Origin: Kofleriaceae bacterium
GTDB lineage: Bacteria; Myxococcota_A; Polyangia; Haliangiales; Haliangiaceae
DNA length: 64,000 nucleotides
Direction: 5' to 3'
NCBI GenBank assembly: GCA_018057825.1
Contig: JAGPCY010000035.1
Location: 1 to 64,000 of the forward strand
Each line of letters starts with the position of its first letter. Positions within the stretch are counted from its first letter, which is position 1. A program made the translations under genes and the position numbers. Under the pieces are notes generated by a model. It saw only the letters and a list, made by a program, of their open reading frames with translations. It was not told where the DNA came from and ran no database searches. Below are positions 39,939-47,956 of the stretch, piece by piece.

Positions 39939-41369
39939 ATGTCTGAGAAGTCTGACAAGCCTGACACCTCCTCGCGCGGACCGAGCCGCCGCAAGCTGCT
40001 CCTCGGCGCCGGCGCCGTCGCTGGCCTGGCCGGGGCCACGTGGGTGATGCGCAACCGCATCCGCAACTTCATCGATCGCAAGACCGTGCTGGCGTCGTTC
40101 TCGGCGACGCCGCCGCTCCTGCCCCACGACGCGGCCAAGGACGCCACGACGATCGCGGTGGCCAAGGGCGGCGGCCCGGCCGGCAACATCGACGCCGCGA
40201 TGAGCAAGCTCGGCGGCATGGGCAAGGTGATCGGCGTCGACGACGTGGTGGTGATCAAGGTGTCGGCGCAGTGGTGGAACCAGGGCATGACCAACGTCGC
40301 CGCGGTCAAGCGGACGATCGAGCACATCCTCGAGATCCCGGGCTGGAAGGGCGAGATCATCGTCTTCGAGAACACCCACTTCCACTTCCCCGACAAGGCC
40401 GCCGACGATCCCAGCCGCGGCCTGACCCGGGCCTGGACCGCGCCCAGCGTGCGCAACGTCGACGTGCCGGGCTGGAAGAGCCTCGGCGATCTGATCCCAC
40501 ACTTCACCGGCCTGGGCGTCCCGGTCAGTTTCTACGGCCTGGTCGACGCCGGGCCGAGCGCGCTCGCCGGCGACCCGTGGTTCGATCCCGAGCACAAGCA
40601 CGGCGTGTACGGCGGCGATCGCCGCGGTCCGCTCGGCAAGCGCGACGTGCGCGACGGCTACTTCTGGGACTTCGATCAGGTGTTCCGCTTGAAGCGCAGC
40701 CGGGTCGGCAGCGCCAAGACCCCGCTGTCGTGGCCGCGCTTCACCAGCGCCAAGTCCGGCGCGGTGATCGATCTGAAGGACGGCGTCTTGCGCAAGGACG
40801 GCGACAAGCTGGTCGCCGACGGCCGCACGCTCCGGTTCATCAACATGACCACCGGCAACGAGCACGGCTCGACCGGCTTCACCGGCGCGTGCAAGTCGCC
40901 GATGGGCCTGGTCGACATGAGCGCCGGCGCGCTCGGCACCGACCCGCGGGTCCAGGGCTACCAGTCGGTCCACTACTTCGGGCGCACCGGCCGGGCCGAC
41001 GCCCACCGCGATCCGACCTGGCGCATGGCCGGCCCCCTGGCCTACTGGAACAACAAGGTCCGGCGCGCCGACCTGTACCTGACCTGCTGCGAGTGGGTCG
41101 CGGTCACGCCCAAGGAGGGCTACGACGACTCCGACGACATGCGCCACCACGACAAGTGCGCGCAGCAGGTCGGCACCGTGGTCGCCGGCCGCGATCCGGT
41201 CGCGATCGATAGCTGGTGCCTGCGCAACGTCATGAGCCAGTTCGACGGCAAGTACGCGCCGATGATGAAGCTCGACGATCCCGACTCCAAGGCCAGCCGG
41301 TTCCTGCGCTACTTCCGCGAGGCCGCCGGCTGGGGCACCCTCGACCCGGCGTTGGTCACGGTGGTGTAG
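39939..41369 (+). CDS. Tat-exported DUF362-domain protein
   Basis: A 476-residue protein of the DUF362 family. The N-terminus carries a twin-arginine signal (SRRKLLLGAGAVAGLAGATW), so the protein is folded and cofactor-bound before export to the periplasm. The DUF362 core includes VVVIKVSAQWWNQGMTN, FENTHFHFPDKA and VAGRDPVAIDSWCLRNV. DUF362 proteins often occur with iron-sulfur or radical chemistry, but here no Cys-rich ferredoxin motif is visible, only scattered Cys (for example LTCCEW). Function is unknown. The gene is convergent with mntP (18 bases between stops) and divergent from ettA. Confidence 0.8.
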   Translation: MSEKSDKPDTSSRGPSRRKLLLGAGAVAGLAGATWVMRNRIRNFIDRKTVLASFSATPPLLPHDAAKDATTIAVAKGGGPAGNIDAAMSKLGGMGKVIGVDDVVVIKVSAQWWNQGMTNVAAVKRTIEHILEIPGWKGEIIVFENTHFHFPDKAADDPSRGLTRAWTAPSVRNVDVPGWKSLGDLIPHFTGLGVPVSFYGLVDAGPSALAGDPWFDPEHKHGVYGGDRRGPLGKRDVRDGYFWDFDQVFRLKRSRVGSAKTPLSWPRFTSAKSGAVIDLKDGVLRKDGDKLVADGRTLRFINMTTGNEHGSTGFTGACKSPMGLVDMSAGALGTDPRVQGYQSVHYFGRTGRADAHRDPTWRMAGPLAYWNNKVRRADLYLTCCEWVAVTPKEGYDDSDDMRHHDKCAQQVGTVVAGRDPVAIDSWCLRNVMSQFDGKYAPMMKLDDPDSKASRFLRYFREAAGWGTLDPALVTVV

Positions 41370-41387
41370 CGGCCGCGGACCGCGCGG

Positions 41388-41960
41388 TCAGGCGCCACCG
41401 GTCAGGTGCTCGACCAGGATCTTCACGCCGATCGCGCACAGCGCCAGCCCGCCGACGATCTCGAGGCGCTGCCCGAGGTGGGCGCCGACCGCGCGGCCGA
41501 CCCGGATCGCGGCGATCGACAAGACCGCGGTGACCCCGCCGATCAGGGCGATCACCACCGGCCCGGGCACCGACATGAGCGGGATGGTCACGCCGGCGGC
41601 CAGGGCGTCGATGCTGGTGGCGATCGCCAGGACGACCAGGCCGCGCACCGCGAACGGATGGGCGACCGCCGCCGGATCGTCGTCGCCGTCGCCGCCGCGC
41701 CAGGCCGCCCACAGCGCCTTGCCGCCGAGCGCCATCAGGATCGCGAACGCGATCCAGTGATCGACCTGGGCCACGACGTGGCCGAACCGTTGCCCGGCGG
41801 CCCAGCCGAGGGCCGCCATCCCGGCCTGGAACCCGCCGGTCAGCCCGGCGCAGGTGGCGACGTCGCGCGGCCGGACCTCGCGCGCGAGCATGCCGCGGAC
41901 CGCGCTGGCGGCGGCGGCGTCCATGGCCAGGCCGATCGCGAGGAGGATCGCGGCGAGCAC
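41388..41960 (-). CDS. mntP: Manganese efflux pump MntP
   Basis: A 190-residue membrane protein with about six helices and the paired, duplicated motifs of MntP: LAMDAAAASAVRGM (Asp14) and ATSIDALAAGVTI. It exports Mn(II) and protects against manganese overload. No yybP-ykoY-type manganese riboswitch is visible upstream; instead TAGGCT lies six bases before the GTG start, leaving no room for a leader. It is divergent from the kinase-AAA gene. Confidence 0.93.
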   Translation of the reverse strand: MLAAILLAIGLAMDAAAASAVRGMLAREVRPRDVATCAGLTGGFQAGMAALGWAAGQRFGHVVAQVDHWIAFAILMALGGKALWAAWRGGDGDDDPAAVAHPFAVRGLVVLAIATSIDALAAGVTIPLMSVPGPVVIALIGGVTAVLSIAAIRVGRAVGAHLGQRLEIVGGLALCAIGVKILVEHLTGGA

Positions 41961-41966
41961 GGCGGC

Positions 41967-41972
41967 AGCCTA
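41967..41972 (-). promoter_or_regulatory. Leaderless-type -10 box (TAGGCT)
   Basis: TAGGCT on the minus strand, six bases (GCCGCC), then the GTG of mntP at 41960. Confidence 0.5.
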
Positions 41973-42065
41973 CGCCCGGCCCGGCCCGGGCGCGAGCGAT
42001 CGTGCGATCGGTCGGCGCGGCGGCGCGCGATCGCGGTGCGCGACCCCGCGGCGCGAGTTCGATGG

Positions 42066-42071
42066 CAGAAT
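42066..42071 (+). promoter_or_regulatory. Leaderless-type -10 box (CAGAAT)
   Basis: CAGAAT, six bases (CGCGCG), then the GTG of the kinase-AAA gene at 42078. Confidence 0.4.
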
Positions 42072-42077
42072 CGCGCG

Positions 42078-45000
42078 GTGGCGACGCCGACGGTCATCGC
42101 CGAGCGGTTCGAACTCGAGGCGCTGGCTGAGTCCGGCGGCATGGGTTCGGTCTATCGCGCGCGCGATCGCCTGACCGGCGCGCCGGTGGCGGTGAAGCTC
42201 CTGGCCCGGGCCAACCAGCGGTGGGCCGAGCGCTTCCGCCGCGAAGCGCTGGCCCTGGCCGAGCTGGCCCACCCGGCGATCGTCCGCTACGTCGCCCACG
42301 GTCTGACGCCGACCGGTGAGCCCTACCTGGCGATGGACTGGCTCGAGGGCGAGCCGCTGTCGGCCCGGCTGCGCCGCGGCCGGCTGTCGTTGCCCGAGGC
42401 CTGCGATCTGGGGATCCGGATCGCCGACGCCCTGACCTTCGCCCACGCCGCCGGCGTGATCCACCGCGACCTCAAGCCGGCCAACGTCTTCCTGGTCGAT
42501 GGCGACGTGCGCGGCGCGACGCTGCTCGACTTCGGCGTCGCGCGCCTGAACAACCTGTACTCCGACACCACCCGGACCGGCGATCGCGTCGGCACCCCGC
42601 GCTACATGGCGCCCGAGCAGGTGCGGGCGGCGCGCGCGGTCGACTGGCGCTGCGACCTGTGGAGCCTGGGCTGCGTGCTCTACACCTCGCTGGCCGGCCG
42701 ACCGCCGTTCTCGGCCCCCGACGAGATGGCGACCTGGGGCAAGATCCTCCTCGAGGAGGCCCCGGTCTTGTCGGTGGCGCGGCCCGACGCGCCGCCGCCG
42801 CTGGTCGCCCTGGTCCGCCGCCTGCTCGAGAAGGAGCCGGCGCTGCGGCCGGCCTCGGCGGCGGTGGTGGCCACCGAGCTGCGGCGGATCGAGCGGCCCG
42901 AGGGCCCGGAGTCGACCGGCATCACCTCGGTCGGGGTGGCGCTGGCGTCGTCGGGCGAGCACCGCCGGGTCGCGCTGGTGATGATCGGCCCGGTCGCGAC
43001 CGACGACGCGTCCGTCGAGGGCGAGCGCGACCGCGCCGCGGCCACCGACGACGATGACACCCGCCCGGGCGAGCTGCCGATGGTCGAGCTGGCGGCCGCC
43101 GCCGATCGCCACGGCGGCGGCTTTGAACCCCTGGCCCACGGCGGCGCGATCGTGACCTTCGCCGGCAGCCCGGCGGCCACCGATCTGGTCGGGCGCGCCG
43201 CCCGCTTCGCCCTCGAGGCGCGCCGGCTGTGCGACGGCGGCGTGGCCCTGGCCTCGGGCCGCGGCGCCACCGGCAACCTGTCGGTCGGCGACGCGATCGA
43301 GCGGGCCGCGAGCCTGTTGCGCCGGGCCGCCCACGGCGACCGCGACCGCCCGGTGGCGGTCGACGAGGTCAGCGCCGCGCTCCTCGGGCCGCGCTTCGAG
43401 CTCGACGGCGCCGGCGCGCTGCGCGCCGAACGCCGCGACGACGGCGTGCGGACGATCCTGGGGCGGCCGACCCCGACGGTCGGGCGCGAGCGCGAGCTCA
43501 ACCTCCTGGTCCAGCTCTGCCGCGACAGCGCGGCCGAGCCGGCGGCGGCGGCGGCGGTGGTGATCGGCGAGGCCGGGGTCGGCAAGTCGCGCCTGCGCCA
43601 CGAGCTGGTCGAGCGCCTGGGGCGGGCCGCCCAGGTGTGGTCGGGGCGCGGCGATCCGGTGCGCGCCGGGTCGCCGTTCTCGCTGCTCGGCTCGGCGCTG
43701 CGCCGCCGCCTGGGCGTCGACGACGTGTCGACCCCGGCGGCCCGGGTCGCGGCGATCCGCCGGGTCGCGATCGCGGTCGACGATCTCGGCCTGCCCGAGC
43801 CCGAGCGGGTCACCACCTTCCTGGCCGAGCTGATCGGCGCGCCCCAGCCCGGGCCGGCCTCGACCCAGCTCGCCGCCGCGCGACGCCAGCCGCGCCTCAT
43901 GAACGATCAGCTCCGGCGCGCGTTCCTCGAGCTGTGCGCGGCCGAGCTGGGCCGCGGCCCGATCGTGTGGACCTTCGACGATCTGCACTGGGGCGACGCG
44001 CCGTCGATCGAGCTGGTCGACGAGGCGCTGCGGGCCTTCGCCGACCGGCCGCTGGCGGCGATCGGCTTCGCCCGGCCCGAGGTCGAGGGGCTGTTCCCGC
44101 GGCTGTGGGCCCAGCGCGGCGCCAGCCAGCTCCGGCTCGGGCCCCTGGCCAAGAAGGCCGCGGTCCGGCTGGCCGAGGGCGTGCTCGGGCCAACCGCGTC
44201 GCCGGCGGTGGTGGCGGAGGTCGTCGAGCGGGCCGGCGGCAACGCCTTCTTCCTCGAGGAGCTGTTGCGCGCGGCGGCCGACGGCGAGGTCGGGCGACTG
44301 CCCGAGACCGTGGTCGCGATGGTCCAGGTCCGGCTCGAGGCCCTGGCCGCGCCGGCCCGCCAGGTGCTGCGCGCCGCGTCGGTGCTCGGCACGCGGTTCA
44401 CGGTCGCGCCGCTGGCCGCGCTGCTCGGCGCCGAACTCCCGGAGCGCGAGCTCGATCAGCTGGTGGCGGATCTGGTCGCCCGCGAGCTGCTCGTCGCCGA
44501 GGATCTCGATCGCCACGAGCTGGCGTTTCGCCACGACACCATCCGCGAGGCGGCCTACGGCATGTTGCTCGACGCCGATCGCCGGCTGGCCCACCGATCG
44601 GCCGGGCTGTGGCTCGAGGCCCAGCGCGAGCGCGACGCCTTGACCGTGGCCCAGCACCTCGAGGCCGGCGGCGAGGAGGCCCGGGCTGCGCTGTGGTACC
44701 GCTACGCCGCCGAGCACGCGCTCGACGCGGGCGACCCGCGCGCGGTGATCGATCGCGCGGCCCGCGGCCTGGAGTGCGGCGCGGTCGATCACGAGCGCGG
44801 CGCGCTCTTGCTCCTGGCCTGCGTGGCCCACGACTGGCTGGGCGAGACCGACGCCACCGAGCGTTGCGCGATCGGCGCCCTCGACGCCGCCCGCGAGGGC
44901 TCCACGGTGTGGCTGCGGGCCGCCGCCGAGCTGGCGGTGGTCGCCGGCCGGGTCGGCAACCACCACCTCCTGGTCGGGGTGGCCCGCGATCTCGAGCGCG

Positions 45001-45935
45001 CGCGCACCGGCGAGGCCCGCCGCGATCGGGTCACCGCGCTGGCGGTGGTGGCCTCGGAGCTGCTGCTGGTCGGCCACGGCGAGCGGGCCCACCGCCTGCT
45101 CGCGCGGCTCGAGGAGCTGCGCGACGCCTGGTCGACCGACAGCGTCGCCGGCGCCTGGCGGCTGCGGGCCCAGTCGATCGCGGCCCTGGTCGGCGGCGAC
45201 AGCGTGGCCGCGCTGACGCTGATGCGATCGTCGACCGAGCTGATGGAGCAGGTCGGCGCGCGCCGCGATCAGGCCAGCGGCCTCACCAACGTCGGCTTCC
45301 TCGAGACCATGGTCGGCCAGGCCGAGGCCGCCGCGGTCACCTTGCGCCGCGCGCTGGCCTTGGCGGACGACCTGGGCGCGGTGCGGATCACCACGGTGGC
45401 GACCCAGAACCTCGCGCTGGCGCAGTACTACGCCGGGCAACCGCACGACAGCCTGCGGACCGCGCGCACCGCCGAGGTCCTGGCGCGCCAGCAGGACTCG
45501 CTGCGGCTGGCCGGCGCCGCGCTGGTCTATCAGGCCCGCGCCCACCTGGCCCTGGGTCAGGCCGCGCTGGCGCGGACCGCGGCCGCCCGGGCCCTCGAGG
45601 CCCTGGCGGCGATGCCGCCGACCCTGTGCTACGCCCAGGCCGCCGCCGCCGAGGCCGCGCTCGCCGACGGCGATCTGGCCGGCGCGTTGGCCGCGGCGGC
45701 CGCCGCCGAGCGCCTGCTCGACGGCCTGGGCGCGATCGAGGAAGGCGACGCCTACGTCCGGCTGGTCCTGGCGCGGGTCCGCTCCGCCGCCGGCGATCGC
45801 GCCGAGGCCGCGCGGCTCGCGGCCGCGGCGCTGGGGCGCCTCGAGCGCGCCGCCGCCGGGCTGTCGGATCCTGCAGCGCGCGCCACCTTCGCGGCGATGC
45901 CCGAGCACGTCGCGCTGGCGGCGCTCGTGACCTGA
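42078..45935 (+). CDS. Ser/Thr kinase - cyclase remnant - AAA ATPase - TPR megaprotein
   Basis: A 1285-residue signalling protein. Residues 10-270 are an active-looking Hanks kinase (Lys40, HRDLKPAN 129-136, DFGVA 151-155). About 300-450 resembles a degenerate class III cyclase-like domain (GGFEPLAHGGAIVTFAG, NLSVGDAIERAASLL) without the catalytic Asp pair. About 470-800 is an AAA_16 ATPase with Walker A GEAGVGKS (497-504), related to STAND-type signal transducers. The remaining 480 residues are TPR-like helical repeats. This order matches the kinase/cyclase/AAA fusions known from Myxococcota, for example in thiazole/oxazole-modified-peptide loci; no such peptide genes are nearby. It starts with GTG. 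Confidence 0.88.
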   Translation: MATPTVIAERFELEALAESGGMGSVYRARDRLTGAPVAVKLLARANQRWAERFRREALALAELAHPAIVRYVAHGLTPTGEPYLAMDWLEGEPLSARLRRGRLSLPEACDLGIRIADALTFAHAAGVIHRDLKPANVFLVDGDVRGATLLDFGVARLNNLYSDTTRTGDRVGTPRYMAPEQVRAARAVDWRCDLWSLGCVLYTSLAGRPPFSAPDEMATWGKILLEEAPVLSVARPDAPPPLVALVRRLLEKEPALRPASAAVVATELRRIERPEGPESTGITSVGVALASSGEHRRVALVMIGPVATDDASVEGERDRAAATDDDDTRPGELPMVELAAAADRHGGGFEPLAHGGAIVTFAGSPAATDLVGRAARFALEARRLCDGGVALASGRGATGNLSVGDAIERAASLLRRAAHGDRDRPVAVDEVSAALLGPRFELDGAGALRAERRDDGVRTILGRPTPTVGRERELNLLVQLCRDSAAEPAAAAAVVIGEAGVGKSRLRHELVERLGRAAQVWSGRGDPVRAGSPFSLLGSALRRRLGVDDVSTPAARVAAIRRVAIAVDDLGLPEPERVTTFLAELIGAPQPGPASTQLAAARRQPRLMNDQLRRAFLELCAAELGRGPIVWTFDDLHWGDAPSIELVDEALRAFADRPLAAIGFARPEVEGLFPRLWAQRGASQLRLGPLAKKAAVRLAEGVLGPTASPAVVAEVVERAGGNAFFLEELLRAAADGEVGRLPETVVAMVQVRLEALAAPARQVLRAASVLGTRFTVAPLAALLGAELPERELDQLVADLVARELLVAEDLDRHELAFRHDTIREAAYGMLLDADRRLAHRSAGLWLEAQRERDALTVAQHLEAGGEEARAALWYRYAAEHALDAGDPRAVIDRAARGLECGAVDHERGALLLLACVAHDWLGETDATERCAIGALDAAREGSTVWLRAAAELAVVAGRVGNHHLLVGVARDLERARTGEARRDRVTALAVVASELLLVGHGERAHRLLARLEELRDAWSTDSVAGAWRLRAQSIAALVGGDSVAALTLMRSSTELMEQVGARRDQASGLTNVGFLETMVGQAEAAAVTLRRALALADDLGAVRITTVATQNLALAQYYAGQPHDSLRTARTAEVLARQQDSLRLAGAALVYQARAHLALGQAALARTAAARALEALAAMPPTLCYAQAAAAEAALADGDLAGALAAAAAAERLLDGLGAIEEGDAYVRLVLARVRSAAGDRAEAARLAAAALGRLERAAAGLSDPAARATFAAMPEHVALAALVT

Positions 45936-45950
45936 GGGCCCGCGGGGCCC
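45936..45950. terminator. GGGCCC hairpin between convergent genes
   Basis: GGGCCC-GCG-GGGCCC follows the stop of the kinase-AAA gene immediately and lies before the stop of sppA. It can form a 6-bp hairpin in either transcript. No T-run follows, so any termination would not be of the classical intrinsic kind. Confidence 0.4.
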
Positions 45951-45957
45951 GCGCCGC

Positions 45958-47922
45958 TCACTCGAAGACGATCGGCAGGAGCGCCACCGCCTGGATCGGC
46001 TCGCCGTCGAAGCGCGCGAGCTGAGCCAGGGTCCGCCGCACCACCGCGGCCACCGCCGGCGCGGCGACGTCGAGGGGCGCGGTCACGGCGGCGGTCGCGG
46101 CGACGCCGCCCAGGCGCCCGACCGACACCTCGCCGAGCTGACCGACGACGTCGCGCAGCGTCATGGTCGGCGGGTAGACCTCGAGGGGCGCGGCGGCGTC
46201 GACGCCGCCCAGGGTCCGCGCCGCGGCCAGGGCCTCGTCGAGACCACCCAGCTCGTCGATCAACCCGTTGGCCTTGGCCTGGGTGCCGGTCCACACCCGG
46301 CCCTGGGCCAGGGGCTCGAGCTCGGCCCGGGTCCGGCCGCGCCCGGCGGCGACGCGGTCGAGGAAGACGTCGTAGATCGCCTGCATCGAGGCCAACATCA
46401 CGGCGCGCTCGTCGGCGGTCCACGGCCCCAGGCTGGCGAACATGGTGGCGCGCTGACCGCGCCCCATCGGATAGGTCGTGACGCCGAGCTTGGCCAGCGC
46501 CGGCCCCGGCGCGAGCTTGCCGCCGACGACGCCGATCGAGCCGGTCAGCGTGTCGGGCTGGGCGAAGATCTTGGTCGCGCCGGCGGCGATGTAGTAGCCA
46601 CCCGACGCGGCGACGTCGCTCATCGACACCACCACCGGCTTGGCCCGCTTGAGCTCGTCCATCGCGTGCCAGATCTGCTCGGACGCCAGGGCGCTGCCAC
46701 CGCCCGAGTCGATCCGCACCACCACCGCCTTGACGTTGTCGTCGGCGGCCAGCAGGCGCAAGACCGGGGTCAGGGTGCGGGACGCGATCTCGCCGCGGGC
46801 GCCGATCAGGCCATCGCCTCCGCCGTCGATCACGTCGCCGACCGCGTAGACCAGCGCGACGTGGGCCGCGGTGGGACGCGGGCTCGGCAGCGCGCCGACG
46901 AACCGCGCCAGCTTCATCATCGCGTCGCCGTCGCTGGCCTTGGCCTCGAGCGGCACCCTGGCCCACGGCGTCTTGGCCTCGGCGCGGAAGGCCTCGAAGG
47001 TCGCGACGGTGTCGATCAGGCCGGCGGCCTGGGCCTGCTCGGCGGTGTGGAGCGCGCGATCGATCGCCGCGCGCGCGCCGTCGACCCCGACGGCCGGACG
47101 CCCGGCGGCCAGGGTGGCGACCACCGTGGCGTAGTGCTGATCGAGGATCTGGTTCATCACCTCGAGCATCTCGGGCGACGGCCGATCGCGGGTCAGCGGC
47201 TCGGCCGCGCCCTTGTAGGCCCCGACGTGGAGGAAGTCGGCGACCAGGCCCAGGCGATCGAGCAGGCCCTTCAGGTGCACCGGCATCGCGGTCGGCCCGG
47301 CGAGGACGAGCTGCGCGGTCGGCGCCAGGCCGATCCGCTCACACGCGGAGAGGAGCAGGTAGCCGGTCGTCGAGGCGCCCTCGCTGTGACACAGGAGCTT
47401 CTTGCCGCGGGCCCGCCAGGCCGCGAGGGTGGCGCGGACCTCGAGCAGATCGGGCAAGGACGCGCTGACGTCATCGACGCGGAGCAAGAGGCCCGTGAGG
47501 TTGGGATCGGCGGCCAGCTCGTCGAGCCGGGCGGCGAAGGCGCGCAGCGGGATGACGTCGTCGCTGCCAGTCCACGACATCGTCTCGAGCTCGCCGAACG
47601 CGCCGGCCAAGGTCAGGACCCCGAGGTGCGGCCGGTCGGCGGCGTGGTCGGCGCTGGCCGCCTGGGCCTCGTAGGGGCCGGGGCGACCGAGGTTCTCGAC
47701 GACGGTCCGCAACATCTCGACGGGATCGCCCAGGCCAGCGAGGCCGCCGCCCGCGGCCGCGGGCGCGTTGGCGGCGGGCGCGGCCCACGGATCCGACGAC
47801 GATGACGCGGGCGCGGCGCCGCTGGCCGGCCAGCCCGCTGGGCGCTCACGCTCGCCGCCACAGGCCAGGGCGGCCAAGGCCGCGGCCCCGGCGACGACGG
47901 TCAGGGCGGTGGGTGACGGCAT
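45958..47922 (-). CDS. sppA: Signal peptide peptidase SppA, lipoprotein form
   Basis: A 654-residue protease of the long (67K-like) SppA type, with two ClpP-fold halves. The catalytic dyad is Lys237 (GAYKGAAEPLT) in the N-terminal half and Ser440 (SDVAASGGYYIAAG) in the C-terminal half. It degrades cleaved signal peptides and other membrane-buried or misfolded segments. Unlike E. coli SppA, the N-terminus is a lipoprotein signal (LAALAC, Cys21) followed by an Ala/Pro/Ser-rich linker, so it is anchored by lipid. AGGAGA precedes the ATG. It lies just downstream of the zinc-ribbon TPR gene. Confidence 0.92.
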   Translation of the reverse strand: MPSPTALTVVAGAAALAALACGGERERPAGWPASGAAPASSSSDPWAAPAANAPAAAGGGLAGLGDPVEMLRTVVENLGRPGPYEAQAASADHAADRPHLGVLTLAGAFGELETMSWTGSDDVIPLRAFAARLDELAADPNLTGLLLRVDDVSASLPDLLEVRATLAAWRARGKKLLCHSEGASTTGYLLLSACERIGLAPTAQLVLAGPTAMPVHLKGLLDRLGLVADFLHVGAYKGAAEPLTRDRPSPEMLEVMNQILDQHYATVVATLAAGRPAVGVDGARAAIDRALHTAEQAQAAGLIDTVATFEAFRAEAKTPWARVPLEAKASDGDAMMKLARFVGALPSPRPTAAHVALVYAVGDVIDGGGDGLIGARGEIASRTLTPVLRLLAADDNVKAVVVRIDSGGGSALASEQIWHAMDELKRAKPVVVSMSDVAASGGYYIAAGATKIFAQPDTLTGSIGVVGGKLAPGPALAKLGVTTYPMGRGQRATMFASLGPWTADERAVMLASMQAIYDVFLDRVAAGRGRTRAELEPLAQGRVWTGTQAKANGLIDELGGLDEALAAARTLGGVDAAAPLEVYPPTMTLRDVVGQLGEVSVGRLGGVAATAAVTAPLDVAAPAVAAVVRRTLAQLARFDGEPIQAVALLPIVFE

Positions 47923-47936
47923 CGGGATCTCCTGGC

Positions 47937-47954
47937 GGCCCGCGGGGGCGGGCC
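47937..47954 (-). terminator. GC-rich hairpin after the zinc-ribbon TPR gene
   Basis: GGCCCGC-GGGG-GCGGGCC (7-bp stem, 4-base loop) lies two bases after the stop of the gene at 47957-50485 and before sppA. It lacks a T-run; it could attenuate readthrough into sppA. Confidence 0.4.
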
Positions 47955-47956
47955 GA

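Noticed and set aside
41961-42077. Manganese (yybP-ykoY) riboswitch upstream of mntP
   Set aside because: The start codon directly follows a -10-like box, leaving no leader, and I see no conserved riboswitch loops.
41970-45908. A 1312-codon minus-strand open frame antisense to the kinase-AAA gene
   Set aside because: Same reason: mirror-frame artefact opposite a gene with intact kinase and Walker motifs.
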